A DNA stretch of 64,000 bases from Paenibacillus xylanexedens (lineage in GTDB: Bacteria > Bacillota > Bacilli > Paenibacillales > Paenibacillaceae), in contig NZ_JAGIKV010000017.1 of assembly GCF_017874615.1 (NCBI RefSeq), forward strand, positions 62,001-126,000. The letters are read 5' to 3'. Positions within the stretch are counted from its first letter, which is position 1, and each line of letters begins with the position of its first letter. This document shows positions 1 to 8,417 of the stretch, one piece after another. A program made the translations under genes and the position numbers. The notes under the pieces are model-generated. The model was given only the letters and a program-made list of their open reading frames with translations, searched no databases and was not told the DNA's origin.

Positions 1-711
1 TGCACGAATTCCTTGCACAGGATCGGACTCTGTTATCACCGTGCCCCAGTCATTTTGAATAGAGGATGGTATCTTATAATAGCGGGTGCTATAACCAAGC
101 GACACCTTCAGCACTTCCGGCTCAGGCACGGACAACCCTATCTTATCGAGCCATCTGATCAATTTGCAAGAACGCCCCGCGGCATCTATAACCATATCTG
201 CTGTAAGCATTGCTTCCCGATTATCCCGGCCTCTTTCTTTGGTATACACGCCTGTAATCGAACGCTGATCTTCTGATGTCATTAACCCGGTAACTTCCGT
301 ACTCGTTAAGAAGCTTATATGATCTATGCTCTGGACTCGCTGACGCAATACCCATTCCAGCAGAGCTCTGCTGCTCGATGCAATTTTGAATGAGGAATCA
401 GCATTCGCCATATTAACTAATGTACCGTAGCGATTGGCAATCATAAACTTCTCTTCATGTGAAGGAATGGCACCAAGCGCGACCAATTCGTCATTATATC
501 CGGGAAAGTAATGTTCCAGAATGAGTCCGCCGCGCGGTAATACACGATGTGGATGAAAGGATTGAGGCACACCCTGCCGATTCGCCGGCTCAGAAGGCAA
601 TTCATCTCGCTCAATGATACATACCTCATCATAATAATCAGATAACATCCTTGCAGTGATTAATCCTGCAATACCTGCCCCGATCACCACAGCTTTTTTC
701 AATTCGGACAT
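1..711 (-). CDS. FAD-dependent oxidoreductase, 3' end cut by window edge
   Basis: The visible 237 codons start MSELKKAVVIGAGIAGLITA, a Rossmann FAD-binding motif (GxGxxG) followed by an acidic residue at the end of beta-2 (CIIERD). Downstream is a typical FAD-monooxygenase/geranylgeranyl-reductase-like layout, including a DAAGRS segment near residue 220. The C-terminus lies outside the window, so substrate and exact family stay open. The start at 711 follows a GAGAGG sequence; an in-frame GTG at 717 is an alternative. It is divergent from a TetR-type gene, which suggests local regulation. Confidence 0.8.
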   Translation of the reverse strand, partial: MSELKKAVVIGAGIAGLITARMLSDYYDEVCIIERDELPSEPANRQGVPQSFHPHRVLPRGGLILEHYFPGYNDELVALGAIPSHEEKFMIANRYGTLVNMANADSSFKIASSSRALLEWVLRQRVQSIDHISFLTSTEVTGLMTSEDQRSITGVYTKERGRDNREAMLTADMVIDAAGRSCKLIRWLDKIGLSVPEPEVLKVSLGYSTRYYKIPSSIQNDWGTVITESDPVQGIRA

Positions 712-747
712 CGCCACTTCATCCTCTCTAATCCATCATATTTCATC

Positions 748-797
748 TACACTTGTAGCCTTATCAAAAAATTACTTATAATACCAATATACACTTG
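748..797. promoter_or_regulatory. Direct repeats TACACTTG and promoter between oxidoreductase and tetR
   Basis: TACACTTG occurs at 748-755 and again at 790-797, 42 bp apart (about four helical turns). Between them lies a rightward promoter candidate, TTGTAG (753-758) with TATAAT (777-782). The arrangement fits operator sites for the adjacent TetR-type repressor, but the motif is short. Confidence 0.35.
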
Positions 798-867
798 GAA
801 TCTCGTATCATGTAAGAATCAATGTGTTGATACTATATAGCTAAACTACAATAAGGAACTGATGTAG

Positions 868-1437
868 ATGAAAATGATTGATAAAAAGGTGGATTTGAGA
901 GTTATCCGAACTCATAAATTGTTAACGATGGCACTACTCGATCTGTTATGTGAGAAAGGCCAGCTATTCAGCAACATCACAATTAATGAAATATGTGACA
1001 AAGCTATGGTTCACCGAACAACGTTTTACAAACATTTCAAGGATAAATTTGCTCTGCTGTCCTCCACCTTAACATGGGTCCTTCAGGATTATTTACACAT
1101 GAATGTAGAAGATCGATTACAGCAGCCTTTGCAAAGCATATCTAAAATGCTGTTCGGAAATGTACTGGAGACCATCGTGCAAAACCAACAGAATGATGAG
1201 GGGTTTAACAACTTTTTCATACATTATATCGGAGAGATATTCAGACAGGATTTTCTGGAATTGAAGAGAAGAGGTAAACAATTTTCACTTCCCATAGAAC
1301 TTGTAGCGGAGTTTCACTCGGGGGTGATTCGTTTGCTTGTGACGTGGTGGATACAACATTTCGAAGAAAATGTTACGGCAGAACAGATGGATGAATATTA
1401 CTACCTACTGGTTAACGAGAATATCATGTTGAAATAA
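868..1437 (+). CDS. TetR/AcrR-family transcriptional regulator
   Basis: A 189-residue protein. The N-terminal helix-turn-helix (about residues 12-57) contains ITINEICDKAMVHRTTFYKHF, the TetR recognition-helix pattern ending in TFYKHFKDK. The C-terminal half is helical and resembles the TetR_C domain of the DhaS-like subgroup with unknown ligand. The ATG at 868 follows AAGGAA. It is divergent from the FAD oxidoreductase and is a likely regulator of it. The ligand cannot be predicted. Confidence 0.88.
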   Translation: MKMIDKKVDLRVIRTHKLLTMALLDLLCEKGQLFSNITINEICDKAMVHRTTFYKHFKDKFALLSSTLTWVLQDYLHMNVEDRLQQPLQSISKMLFGNVLETIVQNQQNDEGFNNFFIHYIGEIFRQDFLELKRRGKQFSLPIELVAEFHSGVIRLLVTWWIQHFEENVTAEQMDEYYYLLVNENIMLK

Positions 1438-1501
1438 CAAACAGCTCAACCTAAAATCAATGGCTGATTTTGAGATTGAGCTGTATACCTTCAAACTTTA
1501 C

Positions 1502-2449
1502 CTATTTTAAAACAGATTCGGAAGCCTGCACTGTCATCCTCGCACGCTTTCCTTTCTTCAACCAGCTGCTCACCTTCTCATTCATCGCCAGTAGACCTGA
1601 AACGACCAGCACCACACCGATCCACGTAACCCAGCTGACATGTTCACCGTAGACAACAGCACCAAGCCCTACGGCAATGGGTGGTGAAATGTATAACCAT
1701 GTTGCTGGAAACAACGGGTTGGTACGCGACATAATCCAGTAGAACAGACTATGCCCCACCATGGAACCGATGACAGTCAGATAGATCACCGACGAGACGG
1801 CAGGCACCCAGTCCAGAGCAGACATATTCCACGATTCCGTTCCGACCGAGAGCAGGGATAACAGCAGTCCCCCATACATCATCTGCACCGCATTAATCGC
1901 TACAGGACTAGCCTCCTTGAACTGATGAATAACCTTTTTGGAGTACAATGCACCTGCTGAATAACAGACTTCCCCTACCAGTACCGCGATACAGCCCCAC
2001 ATAAACAGGGAACCTGCACCAAGCGATACACCTGGCAACACAACCAAAACCACACCGGTGAACCCGATCAGGCAGCCCACAATCATACGGGCAGATGTTT
2101 TTTGCCGTAACAGCGCCGTCTGCATCAACATAATCATCAGCGGCCCTGTCGCTGACAAAATGGCACCCACACCCGAGCTCACATGCTGTTCAGCCCAATA
2201 TAATGTGGCAAAGGTGCCGAAGGTCAGCCCCGCTCCCGTTAACAACATCTCCTTGCGGAACAGGAGCGACCAGCTCACTTTGCCCTTCATCCTCATCCAT
2301 GCAAACATCAGCGCTCCCGCGATTACAAATCGCAATCCGGCTGACAGAAAAGGCGGCATGCTTGCCTCTACTCCAATTTTAATAGCCAGAAATGTTGTAC
2401 CGAAAATAAGACACATAACCGTAAATGCAATCCCTACCATGATAACCAC
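1502..2449 (-). CDS. EamA/DMT-family transporter
   Basis: A 315-residue integral membrane protein with about ten hydrophobic segments in two similar halves, typical of the drug/metabolite transporter superfamily (two EamA repeats). The motifs YWAEQHVSSGVGAILSATGP in repeat one and WLYISPPIAVGLGAVVYGE in repeat two fit the family. It ends with a short basic cytoplasmic tail. Members export amino acids or metabolites; the substrate is not deducible. It is divergent from a MocR-type regulator, a common pairing, so it is the probable target of that regulator. Confidence 0.88.
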   Translation of the reverse strand: MVIMVGIAFTVMCLIFGTTFLAIKIGVEASMPPFLSAGLRFVIAGALMFAWMRMKGKVSWSLLFRKEMLLTGAGLTFGTFATLYWAEQHVSSGVGAILSATGPLMIMLMQTALLRQKTSARMIVGCLIGFTGVVLVVLPGVSLGAGSLFMWGCIAVLVGEVCYSAGALYSKKVIHQFKEASPVAINAVQMMYGGLLLSLLSVGTESWNMSALDWVPAVSSVIYLTVIGSMVGHSLFYWIMSRTNPLFPATWLYISPPIAVGLGAVVYGEHVSWVTWIGVVLVVSGLLAMNEKVSSWLKKGKRARMTVQASESVLK

Positions 2450-2457
2450 TCCTTTAT

Positions 2458-2535
2458 CTGTTCTCCATCATATCTCATGGTCTACAGAACAGAATGAACA
2501 AAACAGAACAGTTTTCTCCCATTAGCTGTTACAAT
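2458..2535. promoter_or_regulatory. Candidate MocR operator repeats and promoter
   Basis: The intergenic region carries a direct repeat ACAGAACAG at 2484-2492 and 2503-2511 (19 bp apart) plus an inverted match CTGTTCT at 2458-2464. A TACAAT -10-like hexamer sits at 2530-2535. MocR regulators are known to bind direct repeats between themselves and a divergent target gene. Confidence 0.45.
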
Positions 2536-2560
2536 AGAGTTCAAAAGGAGTGTGAGCCGG

Positions 2561-3982
2561 GTGGGCAGAACCATGATGATGACAGATAACAGCCTGAAAT
2601 TATATGAGCAAGTAATCCATTATCTCGTTGTACGTATAGAAGCGGGAGAGTGGGCCGAACATGAAAAACTGCCATCTGTACGAAGCCTGTCCGAGCTACT
2701 CGGCGTACATCGTCTGACCGTATTCAAAGCCTATCAGGAGTTAAAGGAACGTGGGAGTGTTTATGTTAAGGACAAGTCCGGCTATTATGTCAGTCCAGCA
2801 ACTCCATTCTCAGTAACGGATCAGGCGGATGATCCCGCTGTGTCTGCCTGGCTGCATTGGGATTCACTTGCACGGGTACAATCTCTAGAAGCAGAATACC
2901 AATTTTCCAAATCGTTAATCGATCCCTCTCTGTTGCCCAACCGTTATTGGGGTGAACTGATGCGTGATCTGCTAGATCAATATCCCCGTTTGCTCGGAAC
3001 GTATTCCACAATTCAGGGTGATCTGGAATTGCGAAGTGCGCTGGCAAGCCATCTAACGAAAAAAGAACGCTTCTATCTCTCCGCAGACGAGGTGTTAATT
3101 ACATCGGGTGCCCAGCAAGCGATCGATGTGATCTCCCGCAGCTTGGTCAAACCCGGTGATCGTGTTCTGATGGATAGGCCCACGTATGGACCGGCAATGG
3201 AGATTTTCCGCAAACAAGGTGCTCGTCTGATCTTTACGGATATTCACTCGGACGGGTATGATCTGGAGCAGATCGAACATCTGATGAAAAGTGAGAAGCC
3301 GCGTCTCTTTTATATGACACCGACCTTTCAGAATCCAACCGGCATTAATGTTCCAGTAGAACAGCGCAAGCAATTACCCGAACTTGCAGAACAGTATGGT
3401 TGTTTTCTACTCGAAGACGACAGCACCTATGATATCTATTTTAAGGAGAAACCTCCTGCACCGATTTTCACCTATGACACCACCGGACACACTCTGTACA
3501 TTCGCAGTTACAGCAAGTATGTTGCACCCGGGCTACGGATTGCAGCAATAATATGCCGTCAGCGTTTCATGCCAGGACTACAGGCTGTAAAATCACTGAC
3601 AGATAACGGATCGCCCCTTCTGAACCAGAAGCTTTTTCTCCGTTATTTTCAGTCAGAACGCATGCATCAGCATCTATCCAAGCTGCGGACCGCCATCCAG
3701 CTACGGATGGAAGGGATGGAACAATCTCTGCTGGAAACGGACTGGACGTGGACCCGGCCGGAGGGTGGACTCAACTTTTGGGTAGAGCTTCCTGAGGGTG
3801 TGGATACAGGGAGACTGCTTCACCGATGCATGGAACAATCCGTTGCCTTTGTACCCGGAACCGTATTTGATCCTTCGGATCATTCAGCCAGTCGCAAGCT
3901 GCGCCTGTCCTTCTCTTATGCACATGAGCAGCAGATTCGGGAAGGCATGAGCAGGCTTATTACACTGGCTAAAGAAATGTAA
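2561..3982 (+). CDS. MocR-type GntR/aminotransferase-like regulator (PdxR-like)
   Basis: A two-domain protein of about 473 residues. The N-terminal GntR winged helix (about residues 10-75, EKLPSVRSLSELLGVHRLTV) is fused to a fold-type-I aminotransferase domain. The Schiff-base lysine lies in RSYSKYVAPGLR, and the PLP-binding asparagine is in TPTFQNPTG. Members sense PLP or an amino-acid adduct and control a divergent gene, here the DMT transporter. An in-frame GTG at 2552 is only one base from the AAAAGGAG site; the GTG at 2561 has about 10 nt spacing and is preferred. Confidence 0.88.
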   Translation: MGRTMMMTDNSLKLYEQVIHYLVVRIEAGEWAEHEKLPSVRSLSELLGVHRLTVFKAYQELKERGSVYVKDKSGYYVSPATPFSVTDQADDPAVSAWLHWDSLARVQSLEAEYQFSKSLIDPSLLPNRYWGELMRDLLDQYPRLLGTYSTIQGDLELRSALASHLTKKERFYLSADEVLITSGAQQAIDVISRSLVKPGDRVLMDRPTYGPAMEIFRKQGARLIFTDIHSDGYDLEQIEHLMKSEKPRLFYMTPTFQNPTGINVPVEQRKQLPELAEQYGCFLLEDDSTYDIYFKEKPPAPIFTYDTTGHTLYIRSYSKYVAPGLRIAAIICRQRFMPGLQAVKSLTDNGSPLLNQKLFLRYFQSERMHQHLSKLRTAIQLRMEGMEQSLLETDWTWTRPEGGLNFWVELPEGVDTGRLLHRCMEQSVAFVPGTVFDPSDHSASRKLRLSFSYAHEQQIREGMSRLITLAKEM

Positions 3983-3998
3983 GGTTTGGTTATAAATC

Positions 3999-4035
3999 GA
4001 AAAAAAGCCTGAAAGGTCACATGACCTTCCGGGCT
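3999..4035 (-). terminator. Intrinsic terminator after clpP, shared by convergent genes
   Basis: A 14-bp stem (4006-4019 with 4022-4035, two G-T wobbles) is followed on the minus strand by a run of T. It lies between the convergent mocR and clpP stops and can serve clpP directly. Confidence 0.8.
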
Positions 4036-4039
4036 ACTG

Positions 4040-4621
4040 TTATGAGCTGGATATGACCTTATCTACCAATCCATATTCGACTGCTTCCGCAGCGGTCAGG
4101 AAATAATCTCGATCCGAGTCCTTCTCAATTCGCTCAATTGACTGTCCTGTATGGTCGGCTAACAGCTTGTTAAGACGCTGACGATGCTGAATGATGCGGT
4201 TAGCATGAATCAGCATATCCGACGCCTGCCCCCGCGTACCGCCATGTGGCTGATGGATCATGATCTCACTGTTTGGCAATGCCATACGCTTGCCTTTTGT
4301 TCCACCTACCAGCAATATCGTGCCAAAGCTTGCCGCCATACCTGTACAGATTGTGGAGATATCCGGCTTCACAAATTGCATCGTGTCATAGATCGAGAAT
4401 CCCGCAGTCACCGACCCACCAGGGCTGTTGATGTACATCTGAATGTCCTTTTCCGGGTCCTCTGCAGTCAAAAACAACAACTGGGCCACGATGGCATTTG
4501 CCATCTGATCCTCAATTTCTCCTGACACCATAATGATCCGGTCTTTGAGCAAACGTGAATAAATATCATAACTCCGCTCACCGCGAGCGGTCTGTTCCAC
4601 TACATAGGGTACTACATTCAT
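4040..4621 (-). CDS. clpP: ClpP-family serine protease (paralogue next to sigma factor)
   Basis: 193 residues, the usual ClpP length. The catalytic triad can be assigned as Ser98 (TGMAASFGT), His123 (MIHQPHGG) and Asp172 (SDRDYFL). The INSPGGS loop near residues 64-70 is intact. ClpP forms a tetradecameric chamber that degrades substrates fed by Clp ATPases. The nucleophile environment GMAASFG differs slightly from the usual GQAASMG, and the gene sits 18 bp downstream of a sigma-factor gene rather than in the usual clpP context, which suggests a specialised second ClpP. The start follows GAGGAGG. Confidence 0.9.
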   Translation of the reverse strand: MNVVPYVVEQTARGERSYDIYSRLLKDRIIMVSGEIEDQMANAIVAQLLFLTAEDPEKDIQMYINSPGGSVTAGFSIYDTMQFVKPDISTICTGMAASFGTILLVGGTKGKRMALPNSEIMIHQPHGGTRGQASDMLIHANRIIQHRQRLNKLLADHTGQSIERIEKDSDRDYFLTAAEAVEYGLVDKVISSS

Positions 4622-4639
4622 GTGTGTCGCCTCCTCGGT

Positions 4640-5512
4640 TTAGGCAACCATGTTGACCGTGTATCCTCCTCCATACGACATCGAGTTCATGCCAGAAGTG
4701 GAGTACCCGTACATCATTGGCTGCATGGATGGAGACGGCAAAGTCTGCTGCAAAATCGTGCCCGCCACAGCCATCGGATCATCGGTCCGGTTCAGGCACA
4801 GATCAATGATTCGGGCTGTATCTCCATTACGAAATGCCAGCAGATAGCTGCGCAGTTCCTCCCGATTGTCCTCCACTGCGCCTTCCTCATACTGCAATTC
4901 AGCGTCCGATTGTTCCAACCTGTGCCTCACTTCAGCTATGGCAGAGCGGGCACGACTTAACGCCGCTTTCACAGCACCTTCTGTCGTATCCAGCATTTCC
5001 GCAGTCTCTGCCGCCTTATAACCCATTAATTCACGTAATACATATATCACTCGCTGCCACGGTGGTAGCTTATCTACAAGAAGTTGAACGGCAGACTCCA
5101 ATTCTTCGAATCGCCTTTCCTCCTCCATCTCGTGCAGGAGCGGCTTCAAGCTATCCAGTTTATATGCCAATCTCTCCCGCTGACGTAAGATATCAATCCA
5201 GCTGTTGCGTGCAATACGAATCAGATAAGCTTCCCAGTTTATATCTTTATTCATCCCGGAAGATTCAACCGCTCTCGACGACAATACTTTGAGACAGGTC
5301 TCCTGAACCAGATCTTCCGTGTCTGGAACTGATTTCGTCAGAGATAAACAATACGCATACAACGAACCCATCAGATCGGGTAGTACGGTATGGAAGCTTG
5401 GGTTCAATTGAATTTTTCTGTCGTTGCAATTAGATTCAATATCGAATTTATCTTGTTTACCATCATCATGTGGTCTGTTGATTCTGCAATCCACGGACTT
5501 CACAAAGGCCAT
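4640..5512 (-). CDS. ECF-type sigma-70 factor with C-terminal extension
   Basis: 290 residues. Region 2 (about 45-112) includes PDTEDLVQETCLKVLSS and the RIARNSWIDILR segment. Region 4 (about 165-215) includes LPPWQRVIYVLRELMGYKAAETAEML and EGAVKAALSRAR, a DNA-binding HTH. About 70 residues follow: a short LRSYLLAFRNGD segment reminiscent of a truncated SnoaL-like tail, then a Met/Gly/Tyr-rich end. No anti-sigma gene is adjacent. The next gene is clpP, so the two are probably co-transcribed. The start follows AAGGGGGG. The activating signal is unknown. Confidence 0.85.
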   Translation of the reverse strand: MAFVKSVDCRINRPHDDGKQDKFDIESNCNDRKIQLNPSFHTVLPDLMGSLYAYCLSLTKSVPDTEDLVQETCLKVLSSRAVESSGMNKDINWEAYLIRIARNSWIDILRQRERLAYKLDSLKPLLHEMEEERRFEELESAVQLLVDKLPPWQRVIYVLRELMGYKAAETAEMLDTTEGAVKAALSRARSAIAEVRHRLEQSDAELQYEEGAVEDNREELRSYLLAFRNGDTARIIDLCLNRTDDPMAVAGTILQQTLPSPSMQPMMYGYSTSGMNSMSYGGGYTVNMVA

Positions 5513-5630
5513 CTTGGGGGCCCCCCTTTGCTGGTTCCTGATTGATTTTGACTTACACTATGTAAACGAAGAACCCCTTGTAAAGGATACGCTCTTCTGA
5601 ATTTATTTTTATTACGCTAGTTAAATTGGG

Positions 5631-6440
5631 TTACGCATTCATTTCCAGCTTTAATGTTCCAAGCGGCACCTTCATCCCGGTAAGGGCAATCGTAATACCT
5701 TGATCCAGATTATAATTCTGCCGTACATCGACGTCATGAGACATATGTGTAAAATAAGTATGACCCAGCTTCAGTTCCCGCAGCAGCTCCTGCGCCTCAC
5801 GCATATCGTACACGGAACGTGTTGAGAATTCCGCAAGCTCATGCACAAAGCTTGTTCCAAGCACCAGCATATCCAGTCCGTGCAACGGCTCTTTTTCGGA
5901 TGTCTTCAGGTCAATGGCATCTGAACAATACGCCCAGCTATACCCACCCTGATCCAATCGATAGGCGTAAGAATACCCGTTATGTCCATGGCAGACTTTC
6001 CAGGAATGTACCTTCCAGCCGCCTAGTTCAATACCGCCATCTGTTTCCAGAAAGTCCACATGACGCCCCAACCAGGGAAACTGTCCCTGAATGGTAGCAA
6101 TCACTTCACGCGGTGCATACAGCCGTCCCTTTACACCCAACCAGCGGCACGCATCCGCCCATTCGGGCAATCCGCCAATATGGTCAAAATGGGCATGAGT
6201 GATGAGCAGCGTATGCACCATACGCAATCCCTGATCCTCCATCTGTGATCTCCAGTCTGGTCCGCAGTCAATCATGAACTGTTCACTCGTACCATCCCCA
6301 TCACCACCGTCAATCAGAACAGAAGAGCGTTTCCGTTTATTCTCTCCCATAAGCCTCGCCTCTGTACATACGTCGCAATCACAATACACACGTGGAACGC
6401 CCATCGCATCCCCAGTGCCCAGAAATGTTAGCTGATTCAA
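5631..6440 (-). CDS. MBL-fold metallohydrolase (PhnP-like)
   Basis: A 269-residue metallo-beta-lactamase fold enzyme. The metal motif THAHFDHIGG carries HxHxDH, and the DCGPDW segment and a late MSHDVDV follow. An N-terminal DCDVC cysteine cluster resembles the zinc site of PhnP-type phosphodiesterases acting on cyclic phosphates. The TTG at 6440 follows AGGGGGAA at a good distance; the longer in-frame extension would translate the terminator hairpin and is rejected. It lies below a long structured leader. Confidence 0.82.
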   Translation of the reverse strand: MNQLTFLGTGDAMGVPRVYCDCDVCTEARLMGENKRKRSSVLIDGGDGDGTSEQFMIDCGPDWRSQMEDQGLRMVHTLLITHAHFDHIGGLPEWADACRWLGVKGRLYAPREVIATIQGQFPWLGRHVDFLETDGGIELGGWKVHSWKVCHGHNGYSYAYRLDQGGYSWAYCSDAIDLKTSEKEPLHGLDMLVLGTSFVHELAEFSTRSVYDMREAQELLRELKLGHTYFTHMSHDVDVRQNYNLDQGITIALTGMKVPLGTLKLEMNA

Positions 6441-6498
6441 TCCGCATTCCCCCTGAATTAATGATATGTAGATTGTAATGTTCCACCTCTGTTTTTGC

Positions 6499-6720
6499 AA
6501 AAAAAAGACCATCCCGCTGCAGTTCTCCACTGCAATTCGGGACAGTCTGTGGTCTGACCGTTCACCGTCAGACTTCAATTCCATGCTTCGCTCCATTCGG
6601 GAGCTTACGCTTCGTCAGCATGTGATTCAACCTTATAAGCGGGTCGCCCGCATGAAGAGCAGGCCTTTTACCTTTTTCACAGGCCATGACCTACTGATTC
6701 GAGTCACATTAACCCAACGC
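6499..6720 (-). ncRNA. Structured leader with intrinsic terminator upstream of MBL hydrolase
   Basis: On the minus strand this 220-nt non-coding stretch folds into successive hairpins: GCGGG/CCCGC near 6640-6652, GCTCC/GGAGC near 6590-6604, GTCTGAC/GTCAGAC near 6553-6574. It ends in a strong terminator (about 6507-6554) followed by eight T. The GTCTGAC hairpin overlaps the outer arm of the terminator, so the two could compete. No known riboswitch consensus was recognised. It may be an attenuator or just the end of the upstream transcript. Confidence 0.45.
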
Positions 6721-6725
6721 TAGAA

Positions 6726-7172
6726 TTAAACCAGTGCCCGCAGCTTCAAGGTCAGTTCCTGACCCGCAGGTACATCCTTCGATTCTGTAATGACCCAGTT
6801 CGATGCAAGCCGTTTCGCCAGCACCTCTGCCTGCTCTGGTTTCAACTGCAATCCAGTGACGATCCCTTCACCCACCGTGAAGTCTTTCTCCGGCTGCACC
6901 TTAAAGGCCTTTTCCAACCAGATTCCGAGTCCACCACGCGTGTTAAAGGTAATCCGGTAGCCGTCTTTCACTGCTTCCTCCAGATTTTCACCATGCTCAT
7001 CCGCATACGAGAAAAATTCGTTATATCGGTATTCCTCTTCAGACACGGCGTCAAAAGCGGAAACGTCTTTCGCTTGAATAGCTTTTAAAAGTTCTTCCTC
7101 AGGCATCCCCTTACCGCGGGCCTGCTCCAGTCGAATTGCTGTACTTTGGGATAATTTGATCTCTGCACTCAT
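6726..7172 (-). CDS. Conserved hypothetical protein, soluble
   Basis: 148 residues from MSAEIKLSQSTAIRLEQ, preceded by GGAAGGTG about 8 nt upstream; a longer start at 7205 lacks a site. The protein has no signal peptide or membrane segment and is rich in Glu and Lys. It looks like a small globular alpha/beta protein with a central ITFNTRGGLGIWLEKAF segment. I do not recognise the family. It lies downstream of the sulfate transporter operon but is separated from it by a terminator. Confidence 0.7.
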   Translation of the reverse strand: MSAEIKLSQSTAIRLEQARGKGMPEEELLKAIQAKDVSAFDAVSEEEYRYNEFFSYADEHGENLEEAVKDGYRITFNTRGGLGIWLEKAFKVQPEKDFTVGEGIVTGLQLKPEQAEVLAKRLASNWVITESKDVPAGQELTLKLRALV

Positions 7173-7243
7173 CCAACTCACACCTTCCCTACTACTATGT
7201 AACAATCATGATTCAGTATACCTCTATTATAACCTTTTGGCAG

Positions 7244-7283
7244 TAAAAAACCTCCATCTCTACTTCCATTGAAATGAAGGTTT
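7244..7283 (-). terminator. Terminator after sulfate transporter operon
   Basis: On the minus strand AAACCTtCAT pairs with ATGgAGGTTT and is followed by a T run. It separates sbp from the hypothetical gene below. Confidence 0.6.
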
Positions 7284-7327
7284 AGTATCCACACGCTCGG
7301 TTACCTATTCGATTACATCAGCAATAC

Positions 7328-8392
7328 TCATAATCCAGCGAGCACCTGATACCACACGCCGCGTTTGGAGTACAACGTACTTCGTACCTCGTCCCATCCA
7401 CCCAGATAGTTGATATCAAACAGTCCTTCGGGCGTTGAGAATGTCGATTCCGTCTGTGCAAATACATCCGGATCTACTGAACGAAAACCATGCTTGGCAA
7501 AAATGCGCTGTGCTTCTGGTGTACGCAAATATGCGACAAAAGCTTCTGCCAGTTCACGGTTCCCATGTTTATCAGCATACTTATTCACCACAACTGCCGG
7601 GTTCTCAATCAGGATCGTATTTTTTGGAATGACGATGTCATAATCTACACCTTTGGCGATCCGGGCAAGCAATTCATTTTCATACGTGACGATTACATCA
7701 CCGACACCATACTCGAATGCCGCCATCGAAGAACGCCCGCTCTTGTCCAATGATTCAACGTTGCGGTGTACCTGTTCGAGAAAAGCCTTGGCTGCGGCAG
7801 GATCTTTCTTCCCCTCTTGCTCCTCCGACAGTTTCAATCCGGCACCGTAGATGGCATTAATGTCCCATTGTGCGCCCCCAGATGTCTTTGGATTGGGGTA
7901 CAGTACCTTCACTCCTGGCTTGGTTAAGTCCTGAAAATCACGAATACCGAGCGGGTTGCCCGCTCTTGTGCCCAGAACAACAATTGAACGGGTGATCATG
8001 CCCTCATTAGGGGTCTGTTTCCAATCAGAGCTAACCAGATCGGCTTTGACCAACTTCTCGATATCACTCTCCATTGCGAGCAAGGCCACATCAGCCTCGA
8101 ATCCACCAACGATGGCTCTTGCCTGTGTACCCGAAGCTTCATAGGACTCTTGAAAGTTAATCGTCTGTCCGGTTTTTGCCTTCCACTCCTCCTGGAACTT
8201 GGGCAGCAATTCGCCTACAGCATCTTTCGCTACACTATAGGCACCAATCACCAGCGTATTGGATGAATCGTTACCAGAGGGCTCGTTCTGTTCGCTTGAC
8301 TCCTCCTGCTTGCTGCATCCAGCGGTCATGCAGACGAGCAGAAGCATGAGGGCAATGTATAAAAGTATGGATTTCTTCTTCCTCGTCTGCAT
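7328..8392 (-). CDS. sbp: Sulfate/thiosulfate-binding lipoprotein of ABC transporter
   Basis: 354 residues. A basic start and hydrophobic stretch end in a lipobox MTAGC (Cys near 26), giving a membrane-anchored binding protein. The mature part matches periplasmic sulfate/thiosulfate-binding proteins: NTLVIGAYSVAKDAVGELLP at the start, YPNPKTSGGAQWDINAIYGA for oxyanion binding, and GVGDVIVTYENE. It is the last gene of cysT-cysW-cysA-sbp, 25 bp after cysA, whereas sbp often comes first. Sulfate rather than thiosulfate specificity is inferred. Confidence 0.9.
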   Translation of the reverse strand: MQTRKKKSILLYIALMLLLVCMTAGCSKQEESSEQNEPSGNDSSNTLVIGAYSVAKDAVGELLPKFQEEWKAKTGQTINFQESYEASGTQARAIVGGFEADVALLAMESDIEKLVKADLVSSDWKQTPNEGMITRSIVVLGTRAGNPLGIRDFQDLTKPGVKVLYPNPKTSGGAQWDINAIYGAGLKLSEEQEGKKDPAAAKAFLEQVHRNVESLDKSGRSSMAAFEYGVGDVIVTYENELLARIAKGVDYDIVIPKNTILIENPAVVVNKYADKHGNRELAEAFVAYLRTPEAQRIFAKHGFRSVDPDVFAQTESTFSTPEGLFDINYLGGWDEVRSTLYSKRGVWYQVLAGL

Positions 8393-8417
8393 GGGCAGCC
8401 CCTTTCTTCCACTTGAT

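Noticed and set aside
6499..6720. T-box leader before the MBL hydrolase
   Set aside because: There is no T-box 14-nt sequence, and the gene is not related to amino acids or tRNA charging.
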